From positions 117,924-181,923 of the forward strand of contig JAFCGF010000005.1 of the NCBI GenBank assembly GCA_017608295.1: a stretch of DNA of 64,000 nt, in the 5' to 3' direction. Numbering within the stretch: position 1 is the first letter of the stretch; every line of letters begins with the position of its first letter. The position numbers were made by a program, and so were the translations under genes. Below are positions 43,558 to 51,246 of this stretch, piece after piece. The DNA is from Candidatus Woesearchaeota archaeon (GTDB lineage: Archaea; Nanoarchaeota; Nanoarchaeia; Woesearchaeales; JAGVZT01). Below the pieces are notes generated by a model. That model saw nothing but the letters and a program-made list of their open reading frames with translations, searched no databases and had not been told where the DNA came from.

Positions 43558-43649
43558 GGGCCTGTAGCCTAGTCTGGATAGGGCGGCAGCCTTCTACTCC
43601 CCAGGGAGAAGCAAGCTGTAGGTCGGGGGTTCAAATCCCTCCAGGCCCA
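43558..43649 (+). tRNA. tRNA-Arg(UCU) with a 17-nt intron; likely integration site
   Basis: Acceptor GGGCCTG pairs with CAGGCCC; discriminator A at 43649. Anticodon stem GCAGC/GCTGT surrounds loop CTTCTA with anticodon TCT at 43593-43595. A 17-nt intron (43597-43613) sits at the usual 37/38 position. T arm is CGGGGG-TTCAAAT-CCCTC-like with one imperfect pair. The integrase gene starts 62 bp downstream in the same direction, so the 3' half of the tRNA (about 43625-43649) is the expected attachment core. No second copy of it is visible in this window. Confidence 0.95.
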
Positions 43650-43711
43650 TAACCCTTTTGGGCACTAAAAAGGATAACATTTAAATAGTCCTAGCTCTTT
43701 TCTCGTCTATA

Positions 43712-44911
43712 ATGAAGGATATCTACAAGTTCGATATGTATCTCCAGAGAAAGATGGAGAGAATCAGAACTGACCCTGAACTCAGCGAGGGAAACAGGGA
43801 GCTAATTCTGCGCTATCTGAAGGAAAGCCAGCTAGGCAAGACCGTCCGCAAGGGGCAGAAGCGCGAGATTGGCCCAGGGAGGAACCTCCAAACTGCTGGC
43901 TACCTGACGATGATGGCAAAGGATTGGTTCAAGAAGGACCTCGACAAGGTGACGCAGGAGGACATGGAGAAGTTCGTCATGGAGCTGAACACTGGTGTCA
44001 TAACGACAAGCAGGAGGAACCCTGGCCACAAAGAAACCCCCTACAGCGATGGCACAAAGTCGAACATCAAGAAGTTCGTCAGAAAGTTCTACAAGTGGCT
44101 CCTTGAGGATAACAAGCGTTTTCCTGACCTCGTCGAGTGGATAGACACCTCACAGAAGGAAACAGAGGTAGAAGCTATCAAGGGGCTGAACAAGGGCGTG
44201 TGGGAGATTGTGGAGATCATACCAGTTCTCAACAAGAAGGCCTTGGTGTGGGCGACCTTCGACAGCGGTTTCAGGGAGGGAGAGATTATCAACTGCGACA
44301 TCAGAGACCTTGAGCAGCGCGAGGACGGGATATTCTACCTCACCTGCAGAGAATCGAAAACAAAGCCCCGTACTGTCTCGCTGCCGCTCTCTTCTGAACT
44401 GGTCGGCAGGTGGCTGGAGAAACACCCTGACAAGGACAATCCAGACGCGAACCTATGGCAGACCTCGCGTCGGCAATTCTACAAGACAGTAAAGCTGTAT
44501 GGGAGGAAAGCTCACAACGCCAACATCACAGTGCACATGCTCAGGCACACTTCAGCGACATATTATGCCCCAAGACTCGACAGAACAACCTTCTGCAAGA
44601 AGTTCGGGTGGAGCTATGCCTCGAAGAGTCCAGACAGGTACATCGATTTCGCCAAGGTCAGCCAGAGCAAAGTGATTGAGGTCGTCAAATCAGAGAAGTA
44701 CGGCAATCTGAAAGAGGACTTCGACCAACTCAAACTCGCGAACAATATCATGAGGGAAAACATGGAGAAGCTCACGAAGAGACTCCAGCACTACGAACAG
44801 GAAGGCCCTATCATGGACAGGGCTATCAGCGGCGACAAGGACCTCATGGACAAGGTCAAGGCGGCAGTCCTTGAGGAACTGAAGAAGGAAGCCGCAGCGA
44901 CCCAGACTTAG
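43712..44911 (+). CDS. Tyrosine recombinase/integrase
   Basis: 399 aa. Core residues are present: Arg in SGFREGEI (near 190), Lys in ESKTKPR, HMLRHTSATYY with the His-x2-Arg pair, and Tyr in KSPDRYIDF. The N-terminal SAM-like DNA-binding domain (about 20-130) precedes the catalytic part. The C-terminal 70 residues are a coiled coil. TATA-like ATTTAAATA is about 35 bp upstream. Position right after tRNA-Arg(UCU) marks the left end of an integrated element that probably includes the genes to its right. Its 3' end overlaps the antisense HNH gene by 4 bp. Confidence 0.9.
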   Translation: MKDIYKFDMYLQRKMERIRTDPELSEGNRELILRYLKESQLGKTVRKGQKREIGPGRNLQTAGYLTMMAKDWFKKDLDKVTQEDMEKFVMELNTGVITTSRRNPGHKETPYSDGTKSNIKKFVRKFYKWLLEDNKRFPDLVEWIDTSQKETEVEAIKGLNKGVWEIVEIIPVLNKKALVWATFDSGFREGEIINCDIRDLEQREDGIFYLTCRESKTKPRTVSLPLSSELVGRWLEKHPDKDNPDANLWQTSRRQFYKTVKLYGRKAHNANITVHMLRHTSATYYAPRLDRTTFCKKFGWSYASKSPDRYIDFAKVSQSKVIEVVKSEKYGNLKEDFDQLKLANNIMRENMEKLTKRLQHYEQEGPIMDRAISGDKDLMDKVKAAVLEELKKEAAATQT

Positions 44912-45255
44912 CCCAACATCGCTCCCACTGAAATTATTACTGCTAACAGGATGAAGCCCAGGATTACAGACGCAAGAATCAGCCATCCCAGGAACTCAAA
45001 TAGAGAGTGCTCACCAATGCCGTGGATGCTCTTATGCTCCTCTCTGGTCACTATCTGAAGGTTCCAGACAGCGTTGTTCCTCTTCTTTCTGTCTCTGTGG
45101 TGCACTTGGTACACCCTAAACGGCCTCGAGAAGAGGTGGCTGTTCGGGAGATAGATCTGCCAGTAGGCAATATCCCTGTGAACGAGCCGGTTGCTTCCAA
45201 CTTCCCTTTCGTATCCGTTCTTGTCGATGAACTTTGCAGCCATTGATAGCCGCAT
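44908..45255 (-). CDS. HNH endonuclease-like protein with C-terminal membrane segments (copy 2)
   Basis: 115 aa. Same start (MRLSMA) and core as copy 1: HHRDRKKRNN, then NLQIVTREEHKSIH. Unlike copy 1 it continues into a hydrophobic region of about 35 residues (FEFLGWLILASVILGFILL), one long or two short transmembrane helices. Conserved upstream DNA (TCTTCCGGTC and TCCAATGCG) indicates that the whole cassette was duplicated. A membrane-bound HNH nuclease could act on incoming DNA at the membrane or be a homing element; neither is proven. Confidence 0.7.
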   Translation of the reverse strand: MRLSMAAKFIDKNGYEREVGSNRLVHRDIAYWQIYLPNSHLFSRPFRVYQVHHRDRKKRNNAVWNLQIVTREEHKSIHGIGEHSLFEFLGWLILASVILGFILLAVIISVGAMLG

Positions 45256-45329
45256 TGGAAAGAGTTCTCTTGAATGTTTCCCCCCTCAGACCGGAAGATT
45301 TCCGAACTACTGAGGCAACTTGCCCTTCC

Positions 45330-45632
45330 TTAAGGGGCCATTACGGCCATTTCTCCCCCCTCCGTGTAGAAGAACAGCATCAATGGCATCGGTACTTTAT
45401 CGTTTCTAATCATCTGCAAGACCTTGTCAAGCTTCGCTTTGGTACGGCAGACTAGGGCCTTGTAGTGGATTGAATTCTGCTTGTCCCGCAGCACAGGCAA
45501 GCCTTCGATGATTCCCTGCCTGAAACGCAGGGTATTCCATGCCTTGGCACTCTCTTGATAATACATTGGTCCCTCGAACTCTTGGAGGTCGTTGTTCCAG
45601 TCGATATACCTCCGCACATTTTTCTTCCCCAT
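45330..45632 (-). CDS. 100-aa basic protein of unknown function
   Basis: Start ATG 45632 with GGGGTGA upstream; a longer frame to 45731 lacks a signal. The product (MGKKNVRRYIDWNND and on) is soluble, with the strands HYKALVCRTK and MPLMLFFYTEGG. No family recognised. It lies between the HNH and Lrp-like genes in the integrated element, divergent from the regulator. Confidence 0.5.
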   Translation of the reverse strand: MGKKNVRRYIDWNNDLQEFEGPMYYQESAKAWNTLRFRQGIIEGLPVLRDKQNSIHYKALVCRTKAKLDKVLQMIRNDKVPMPLMLFFYTEGGEMAVMAP

Positions 45633-45795
45633 GTTTTTCACCCCATTGTTGCCTCTAGGTGAATAGGTATTCCTAGAGGCCGGTCCTGTTTTGTTTTGGA
45701 AGAAAACCCTCGGTTTCCTTCCCCACTGCAATTGTTTTGTGTAATATGTTGTTTCTTATTTACTACTTTCTAATAATAACTAATAGGTAACAACC

Positions 45796-45804
45796 TTTAT
45801 ATAT
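45796..45804 (+). promoter_or_regulatory. TATA box of the Lrp-like regulator gene
   Basis: TTTATATAT about 30 bp before ATG 45833 predicts a near-leaderless transcript and rules out the in-frame upstream start at 45806. Confidence 0.6.
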
Positions 45805-45832
45805 CTTGTGTTCCAAATATGTTAAGAATACT

Positions 45833-46798
45833 ATGGTAAAGACAAAGAAAATATCAACTTTTTCAAATTATTTAGACCCTTTATGTGAAAATATTGTATA
45901 TCTCCTCTCTCTTGACTGCAGAACTTCCACCAGCAAATTGGCAGACGAATTAGGCGTCACCAGGAGGAAGGTAGAGACCCGCGTGGAGAGGCTCTTCTCA
46001 GAGGGCTTCGTGAGGCCAGCGCTTATCAACAACGCCCCGCCTGCAACCTATGTAACAATCCTCATGGAGCTGCGGGCCATAAAGCAGCCTATCATAGAGA
46101 AGATAAGGAAGCTCCCCACGCTCACTGTGTTCCGCGAGACCACTGGGATGTATGACTTCTCCGTCGTGTGCCGTCCCCCTTCCTGGAGTGCGGTGAGGGA
46201 AGTGGTCAATAAGGTGAGCACCCTGCTGCACAGGAACACCATCAACTTCGACGTGCTACCACACGAATACATGAGCGCCCTGACCTACGCGTCGTTCTGC
46301 CACAAGGCTGAGCTGAAGAAGGAGTTCTCGATGGTCAGGCCTGCAAAGAGGGAGATCACTAAGTGGGAGATAAAGGTGCTCAAGGCGCTCGAGACAGACG
46401 CACGCATGTCCTACCGCGAGATATCAAAGCAGACAGGCATCCGCTTTGAACGGGTGTCAAAGATTGTATCCGCACTCAAGAATGACGCACTCATCCAGTG
46501 CACCATTTACCCTGATTACAGGAAACTCGGACTGGAGTACCACTACTACCTTGCCAGAGTCGAACCGCTCAAGCGCCAGCAGTTCGAGAACTACATCACA
46601 GAGCATCCGCGAGTTCACTGGGTGAAGCCCTGTATTCCTGGCTTCAGCAGATGGGATTACGTGCTGTCTGTGGTGGCGCAGAGTATAGATGACTACATAG
46701 ACACTACCAGACAGATACGCACTGACAATCGAGGGATACTCCGTGACCACACAGAGCTCATCAACAAGCTGAGATATACGTGGGCGAGGAAGAAGTGA
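45833..46798 (+). CDS. Lrp/AsnC-like transcription regulator with two HTH domains
   Basis: 321 aa from ATG 45833. First HTH about 25-65 (TSTSKLADELGVTRRKVETRVERL), second about 180-225 (MSYREISKQTGIRFERVSKIVSAL). Each is followed by a RAM-like ligand domain, so the protein is a tandem Lrp duplication as often found in archaea. It is the first regulatory gene next to the integrase and may control the element or the neighbouring defence genes. Ligand and operator are unknown. Confidence 0.75.
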   Translation: MVKTKKISTFSNYLDPLCENIVYLLSLDCRTSTSKLADELGVTRRKVETRVERLFSEGFVRPALINNAPPATYVTILMELRAIKQPIIEKIRKLPTLTVFRETTGMYDFSVVCRPPSWSAVREVVNKVSTLLHRNTINFDVLPHEYMSALTYASFCHKAELKKEFSMVRPAKREITKWEIKVLKALETDARMSYREISKQTGIRFERVSKIVSALKNDALIQCTIYPDYRKLGLEYHYYLARVEPLKRQQFENYITEHPRVHWVKPCIPGFSRWDYVLSVVAQSIDDYIDTTRQIRTDNRGILRDHTELINKLRYTWARKK

Positions 46799-46870
46799 GA
46801 AGGCAGTCAAGCCCCACCTGAACCCGGACCTCATAGAGTCAAGTGGAGAGGAAGCGCAGGAAAAGGCTGG

Positions 46871-48022
46871 CTAGCGGCTTTTAGGTTCAAGTAGCCCCTT
46901 CTCACCGAGCAGTTTGGCTATCATGACGGGAGTGAGTCTATCAATGTCATATGGGAAATTATTATTAACTTGTTTAAGACCATCCTGGATATCTTTTAGG
47001 TATTCTTCCTTAGCATAGAAGAGTAATCTATCGCCTACAAACTCAAGGTGATAATCTACGGGAGGATTAATCTTGGGAGGTTTAGTCTTGTCAGGATTAG
47101 CCTTGGGCCTATCCCAATCCTGCAATTCATCACATACCTTAAGTAATGTTGCAAGACGGGCCTTATCGAAATCATACGTAAGACTTTCAATATCTAAGTT
47201 GTGAATAAATAGTGCTGCGCACACATCAGTGATATCCTCATTCAAATGTTTATAATCCCAGAACCCGCCGCGTCCAGTTGTTTGAGAAGGATTGTTTTCT
47301 TTGTATTTCTTGTCAATCGCTTTCATCACTAAAATAGTGGATGCAATACCATGGTCTGTCCTTAAAAACGGCTTTCTGTCAAAGCGCTGTCCTTGTATCA
47401 TCTTTTGAAAGATGGGATGCACGAGAAGTGGGATGTCCCAGCGTCGAAGTCTGTTCTGAACCAAGTCCAGGGTATTTCGTGGCGCGCTGATTTCAACACT
47501 ATATAATGAGAGGTGGCCCTTCAGGTATCTACCCATCTGTGGCTGGAAACTGGAATCTATTCCCAAAACCTTTTCCTCATACAAATTCAAGAAGTCTCTG
47601 CAAGTATTATCAGCAATTTCTAGCGGATAACCTATATCATGAAGTAGTGCCGCCAGTTTCCATTGAAAAATGAAGGCTTCGTCTTCCGGGTTGAGAATCT
47701 CACAGATTATTGCAAATCCCAGAAGAAAGGTCAGAACTGCATGACATACGTGGTCTCTTTGGTGTCGCTGCAAGTCCTGTAAATTCAGTTCTAGGTCGGC
47801 CAAGTGGTCAGCCAAAACATACAACTCCCCTTTCTTATGGAACTTTAAGATTGCACGAATTATATCCACTGCTAGTTTCTGTCTATTTTTATAGTTGCTT
47901 GCCTCCATTTTAAGAAAGGCCTTTATGTCCCGTCTCAAGCTCTTCAAGATCTCTGGGTCAGCTGTTAGAAGATGTAGTTTAGTCTTAATCAATTCAAAAA
48001 TGGTTTTATTTATGCCCTTCAT
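46871..48022 (-). CDS. HD-domain phosphohydrolase-like protein
   Basis: 383 aa. RHQRDHVCHAV (about 86-96) supplies the first His, LLHDIGYP (His128-Asp129) the HD pair, and later ALFIHNLD further ligands. HD proteins cleave phosphoesters in nucleotides or cyclic nucleotides. It is divergent from the SNF2-type helicase gene, 120 bp apart. In this island it could be an effector or a nucleotide-depleting enzyme of the defence system. No second catalytic domain is seen. Confidence 0.65.
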   Translation of the reverse strand: MKGINKTIFELIKTKLHLLTADPEILKSLRRDIKAFLKMEASNYKNRQKLAVDIIRAILKFHKKGELYVLADHLADLELNLQDLQRHQRDHVCHAVLTFLLGFAIICEILNPEDEAFIFQWKLAALLHDIGYPLEIADNTCRDFLNLYEEKVLGIDSSFQPQMGRYLKGHLSLYSVEISAPRNTLDLVQNRLRRWDIPLLVHPIFQKMIQGQRFDRKPFLRTDHGIASTILVMKAIDKKYKENNPSQTTGRGGFWDYKHLNEDITDVCAALFIHNLDIESLTYDFDKARLATLLKVCDELQDWDRPKANPDKTKPPKINPPVDYHLEFVGDRLLFYAKEEYLKDIQDGLKQVNNNFPYDIDRLTPVMIAKLLGEKGLLEPKSR

Positions 48023-48142
48023 GGGAAACGGGAGGGTATGGGTCTAATAAAAAGGTATCGAGATGTGCTCCACAAACCTGAAATAATTCCAATCGTAAAG
48101 GAACAAGACATAAAAAGTATGGATACTTCACCACTATAATAA

Positions 48143-51100
48143 ATGGCCAAGCAACAATTTCGGATTGGTGACCTCGTTCAGCTTAAGGCAGACTCTTCGA
48201 GATGGGGTTCAATAGTTAAAGTTATGAGGCCAATTGCAGGAAAGAAAAGATACCTTGTTTTTGACAGGGACCAGAACCAGCAGCAATTCTTAGAATCTCA
48301 GTTGAGAGCCGTCCAACCCCCAGCCGTTCTCACAAATAGTTCAACCCCTTTAAACGAATTCCGTGCTAAGGTTACTGCGTTCCGATTTTGTAACCCTCTC
48401 GTAGATTCACTTTACTCATTACACTCTGCCAGGATTGACTTTATACCTTTCCAACTTAAGCCACTGATTCGTATTCTAAAAGCAGACCAACCACGCATTT
48501 TAATTGCCGATGATGTGGGGGTTGGAAAGACCATAGAAGCTGGGATAATACTCCGTGAGCTACAAGTGAGGAAGAACATCAAAAGGATACTTATTGTCTG
48601 TCCTAAAGCGCTCGTACATAAATGGCACGCGGAGATGCTGAGATTTGATGAGACGTTTAAGCCTTTGACCTCGGAGGACCTTAAATACTGTTTGCTCGAG
48701 GCCCACAATAATGGTGCATGGCCGGGGCAATATTCCAAGTCAATCATTAATCTCGAGCTATTGCGTCTCACGAACTATCTACATGGCTCAAAAAGCAAAG
48801 GGATTCCAGGACTCCTAGAGTTACAAACTCCCCCAAGTTTTGATTTACTCATTGTAGACGAAGCTCATCACCTTCGATCAACTGCAGGCAATACAAGAAA
48901 ACTTGCGAAGTTCTTGTCCACCATCTCTCAGAATGTAATCTTCTTAACTGCTACACCTATCCAGACCAAATCGCAGAACCTCTTCACTTTGTTAAATTTA
49001 CTCAGGCCAGATATCTTTCGGAGTTTTCGAGAATTCAAAGAGATTGTAGAGCCAAACAAATACTTGAACACAGCTATACGCCATATCAGGTCAAAAAAAC
49101 CAAAAGACACATGGGAGGTTGACGCGGCTAAAGCAATACAAAAGGCCTCCGAGACAACTTATGGGAAGAAGATATCAGACAGATTCGAGAGCTACCAAAA
49201 AGGTTATCATAAACTACGAGAAGGTCCCCTGTCAAATGAAGACAGAGTGAGTCTCCTAAGATATCTAGACGATTTGCATACACTCTCTCAGGTTATGAAT
49301 AGAACAAGGCGTCGTGATATTGGTAAGTTTACTATCCGTGTACCGGTTAAAGTGTCTGTTCCTTTCAATAAGCAGCAACAGGCATTTTACGGAGAATTAC
49401 GGCAATTCCTTAAAGAGCTCTTATCTCACAAATATGGCCCTAAAATAATGAGACTGATTATCGATACATTTGAAAGACAGGCTTCAAGTTGCCTGCCAGC
49501 ATTTATAGCCGTACTACCCAATATAATCAAGAGTGGAAAAATTAGCGAAGAGTCTTTCGCTGATTTTGATTCTGAGCTTATAGCGACCCTACCCTCTCCT
49601 TTGAAAGAAAAAGCTAATCATTTGTTAAATTTGGTAGAATCTCTCCCCCCTGCGGATCCAAAGTTTGATGAGCTGTATAAGATTATTCAAGCCACACTAA
49701 AATCCTCTGGACCCGGTAAATTGATGGTATTTTCCTTCTTTCTGAGAACTCTATCGTACTTGGAACAGCGTCTAACTAAACAAGGCATCAGAGTAGCAGT
49801 CATCAGTGGAAAGGTGCCAGACCGTGAACGAGAACAGATTCGTGAGCGTTTCCGATTACCCAAAAAGAATGCTGATGCCATAGATGTTCTGCTATCTAGT
49901 GAGGTTGGATGTGAAGGCCTGGACTATCAGTTTTGCGACCGCCTTGTTAACTACGATATCCCCTGGAATCCGATGAGGATTGAGCAGAGAATTGGAAGGA
50001 TTGATAGGTATGGTCAGAAGAGTCCAAAAGTTCAAATCTTCAACTTCATCACACCTGGTACCGTTGAGGAGAGAATTTTCTATAGGTGTTTTAAACGGCT
50101 TGGGGTGTTTACAGATACAGTGGGTGATTTAGAAGATGTTCTGGGGGACCTCACTGAGAATCTGAATGCAGTTCTTCTGGACTACTCCTTAAATTCGAAA
50201 GAGGCAGAGAAAAAAGCCATTCAACTTACTGATAATGCTATACGTGCAATGCAAGAACAAAGAAAGCTTGAGGTTGAAACTGAGAATCTCCTAGATGCGG
50301 GAGGTTTATTCACACAGGATTTACAGTCGATGAAGGAGAATAGCCAATATGTCTCTCCCCACGCACTCCAACACTTTATATTTTCATATCTAAAGATACG
50401 GTGTCCTCTTTCGAAAGTTGTTCCAGATTCAAGCAATCCGGCCCGCATTGATATAAAACTAAATGCGGATGAAAAAGAAATCCTGATGAGGGATTTGCTT
50501 CGCGTAGAACACAATGGTAATCAAGTGGACGAATTCAAAGGGTGGTTATCTTCAGATGTACCTGCATACACTGTTACTTTCTCCCAGACCGAGGCACTTG
50601 AGGATAGGCAAGTTCCATTTATTACTCCCGTACATGTGCTTAGCAAAATGGCTATTGATTCTTGGGGTCCTATCAATGCTCCCTTTTTCACACGAGTTAA
50701 GGTTAAAGGCAAAGATACAACCCTCAAACCCGGAACCTACATCTTTGCACTCTATAAATGGGAGGTTCTAGGGGTCCGACCGAGCATCCAATTAGTTCCT
50801 CAATTGTGGGACCTCACTCAAGGTAAGCAGGTGCCTATTCACTTAAATGACCTTCTTCAATGCCTCTTTAGCCACGATGCTGTATCTGTAGATGATGCAT
50901 TTCCGATGAGCACCATTGAGCTTGTGCTCAATGAACTTGACACAGCCATACATGCTCGGAGGCAGGAGGAACTTCACCTGCTGAGTCAGAAATATGGAGA
51001 GCTGTTCAAGCGAAAATTAGCTTCAGTAGAAACCCGCTACAAACTTCAAATAAAGTCAATAGAGAAACAGATACAGTTGATTGGAAACCCGAGCATTAGA

Positions 51101-51226
51101 AGATTAAAGGAATCGCACAAGAGCCGTCTTCACTGGGAACTTGAGAGTAAGAGAGCAACTATAAGTCAGAAGTCCAGACCGGACATTGTTATTGGGTTAC
51201 TCGCGTACGGTGTGATGGAAATATAA
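48143..51226 (+). CDS. SNF2-family helicase (DpdE/DrmD-like)
   Basis: 1,027 aa. An SH3-like N-terminus (FRIGDLVQLKADSSRWGSI) is followed by SNF2 motifs: DDVGVGKTIEAG (123-134), DEAHHLRS, and LTATPIQ. The second RecA lobe has SSEVGCEGLDYQ and WNPMRIEQRIGRIDRYGQ. A long C-terminal region without a known nuclease ends in a coiled coil. Size and motifs resemble RapA/DrmD and the DpdE helicase of 7-deazaguanine DNA-modification clusters. It would translocate on unmodified double-stranded DNA. The assignment to DpdE is by context: all preQ0 genes and a DpdA-like enzyme lie within 10 kb. Confidence 0.8.
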   Translation: MAKQQFRIGDLVQLKADSSRWGSIVKVMRPIAGKKRYLVFDRDQNQQQFLESQLRAVQPPAVLTNSSTPLNEFRAKVTAFRFCNPLVDSLYSLHSARIDFIPFQLKPLIRILKADQPRILIADDVGVGKTIEAGIILRELQVRKNIKRILIVCPKALVHKWHAEMLRFDETFKPLTSEDLKYCLLEAHNNGAWPGQYSKSIINLELLRLTNYLHGSKSKGIPGLLELQTPPSFDLLIVDEAHHLRSTAGNTRKLAKFLSTISQNVIFLTATPIQTKSQNLFTLLNLLRPDIFRSFREFKEIVEPNKYLNTAIRHIRSKKPKDTWEVDAAKAIQKASETTYGKKISDRFESYQKGYHKLREGPLSNEDRVSLLRYLDDLHTLSQVMNRTRRRDIGKFTIRVPVKVSVPFNKQQQAFYGELRQFLKELLSHKYGPKIMRLIIDTFERQASSCLPAFIAVLPNIIKSGKISEESFADFDSELIATLPSPLKEKANHLLNLVESLPPADPKFDELYKIIQATLKSSGPGKLMVFSFFLRTLSYLEQRLTKQGIRVAVISGKVPDREREQIRERFRLPKKNADAIDVLLSSEVGCEGLDYQFCDRLVNYDIPWNPMRIEQRIGRIDRYGQKSPKVQIFNFITPGTVEERIFYRCFKRLGVFTDTVGDLEDVLGDLTENLNAVLLDYSLNSKEAEKKAIQLTDNAIRAMQEQRKLEVETENLLDAGGLFTQDLQSMKENSQYVSPHALQHFIFSYLKIRCPLSKVVPDSSNPARIDIKLNADEKEILMRDLLRVEHNGNQVDEFKGWLSSDVPAYTVTFSQTEALEDRQVPFITPVHVLSKMAIDSWGPINAPFFTRVKVKGKDTTLKPGTYIFALYKWEVLGVRPSIQLVPQLWDLTQGKQVPIHLNDLLQCLFSHDAVSVDDAFPMSTIELVLNELDTAIHARRQEELHLLSQKYGELFKRKLASVETRYKLQIKSIEKQIQLIGNPSIRRLKESHKSRLHWELESKRATISQKSRPDIVIGLLAYGVMEI

Positions 51227-51246
51227 ACCTCAGGTGCAGTGTTTAG

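Noticed and set aside
43625..43649. Right attachment site of the integrated element within the window
   Set aside because: No second copy of the tRNA-Arg(UCU) 3' sequence could be found by eye before 64000.
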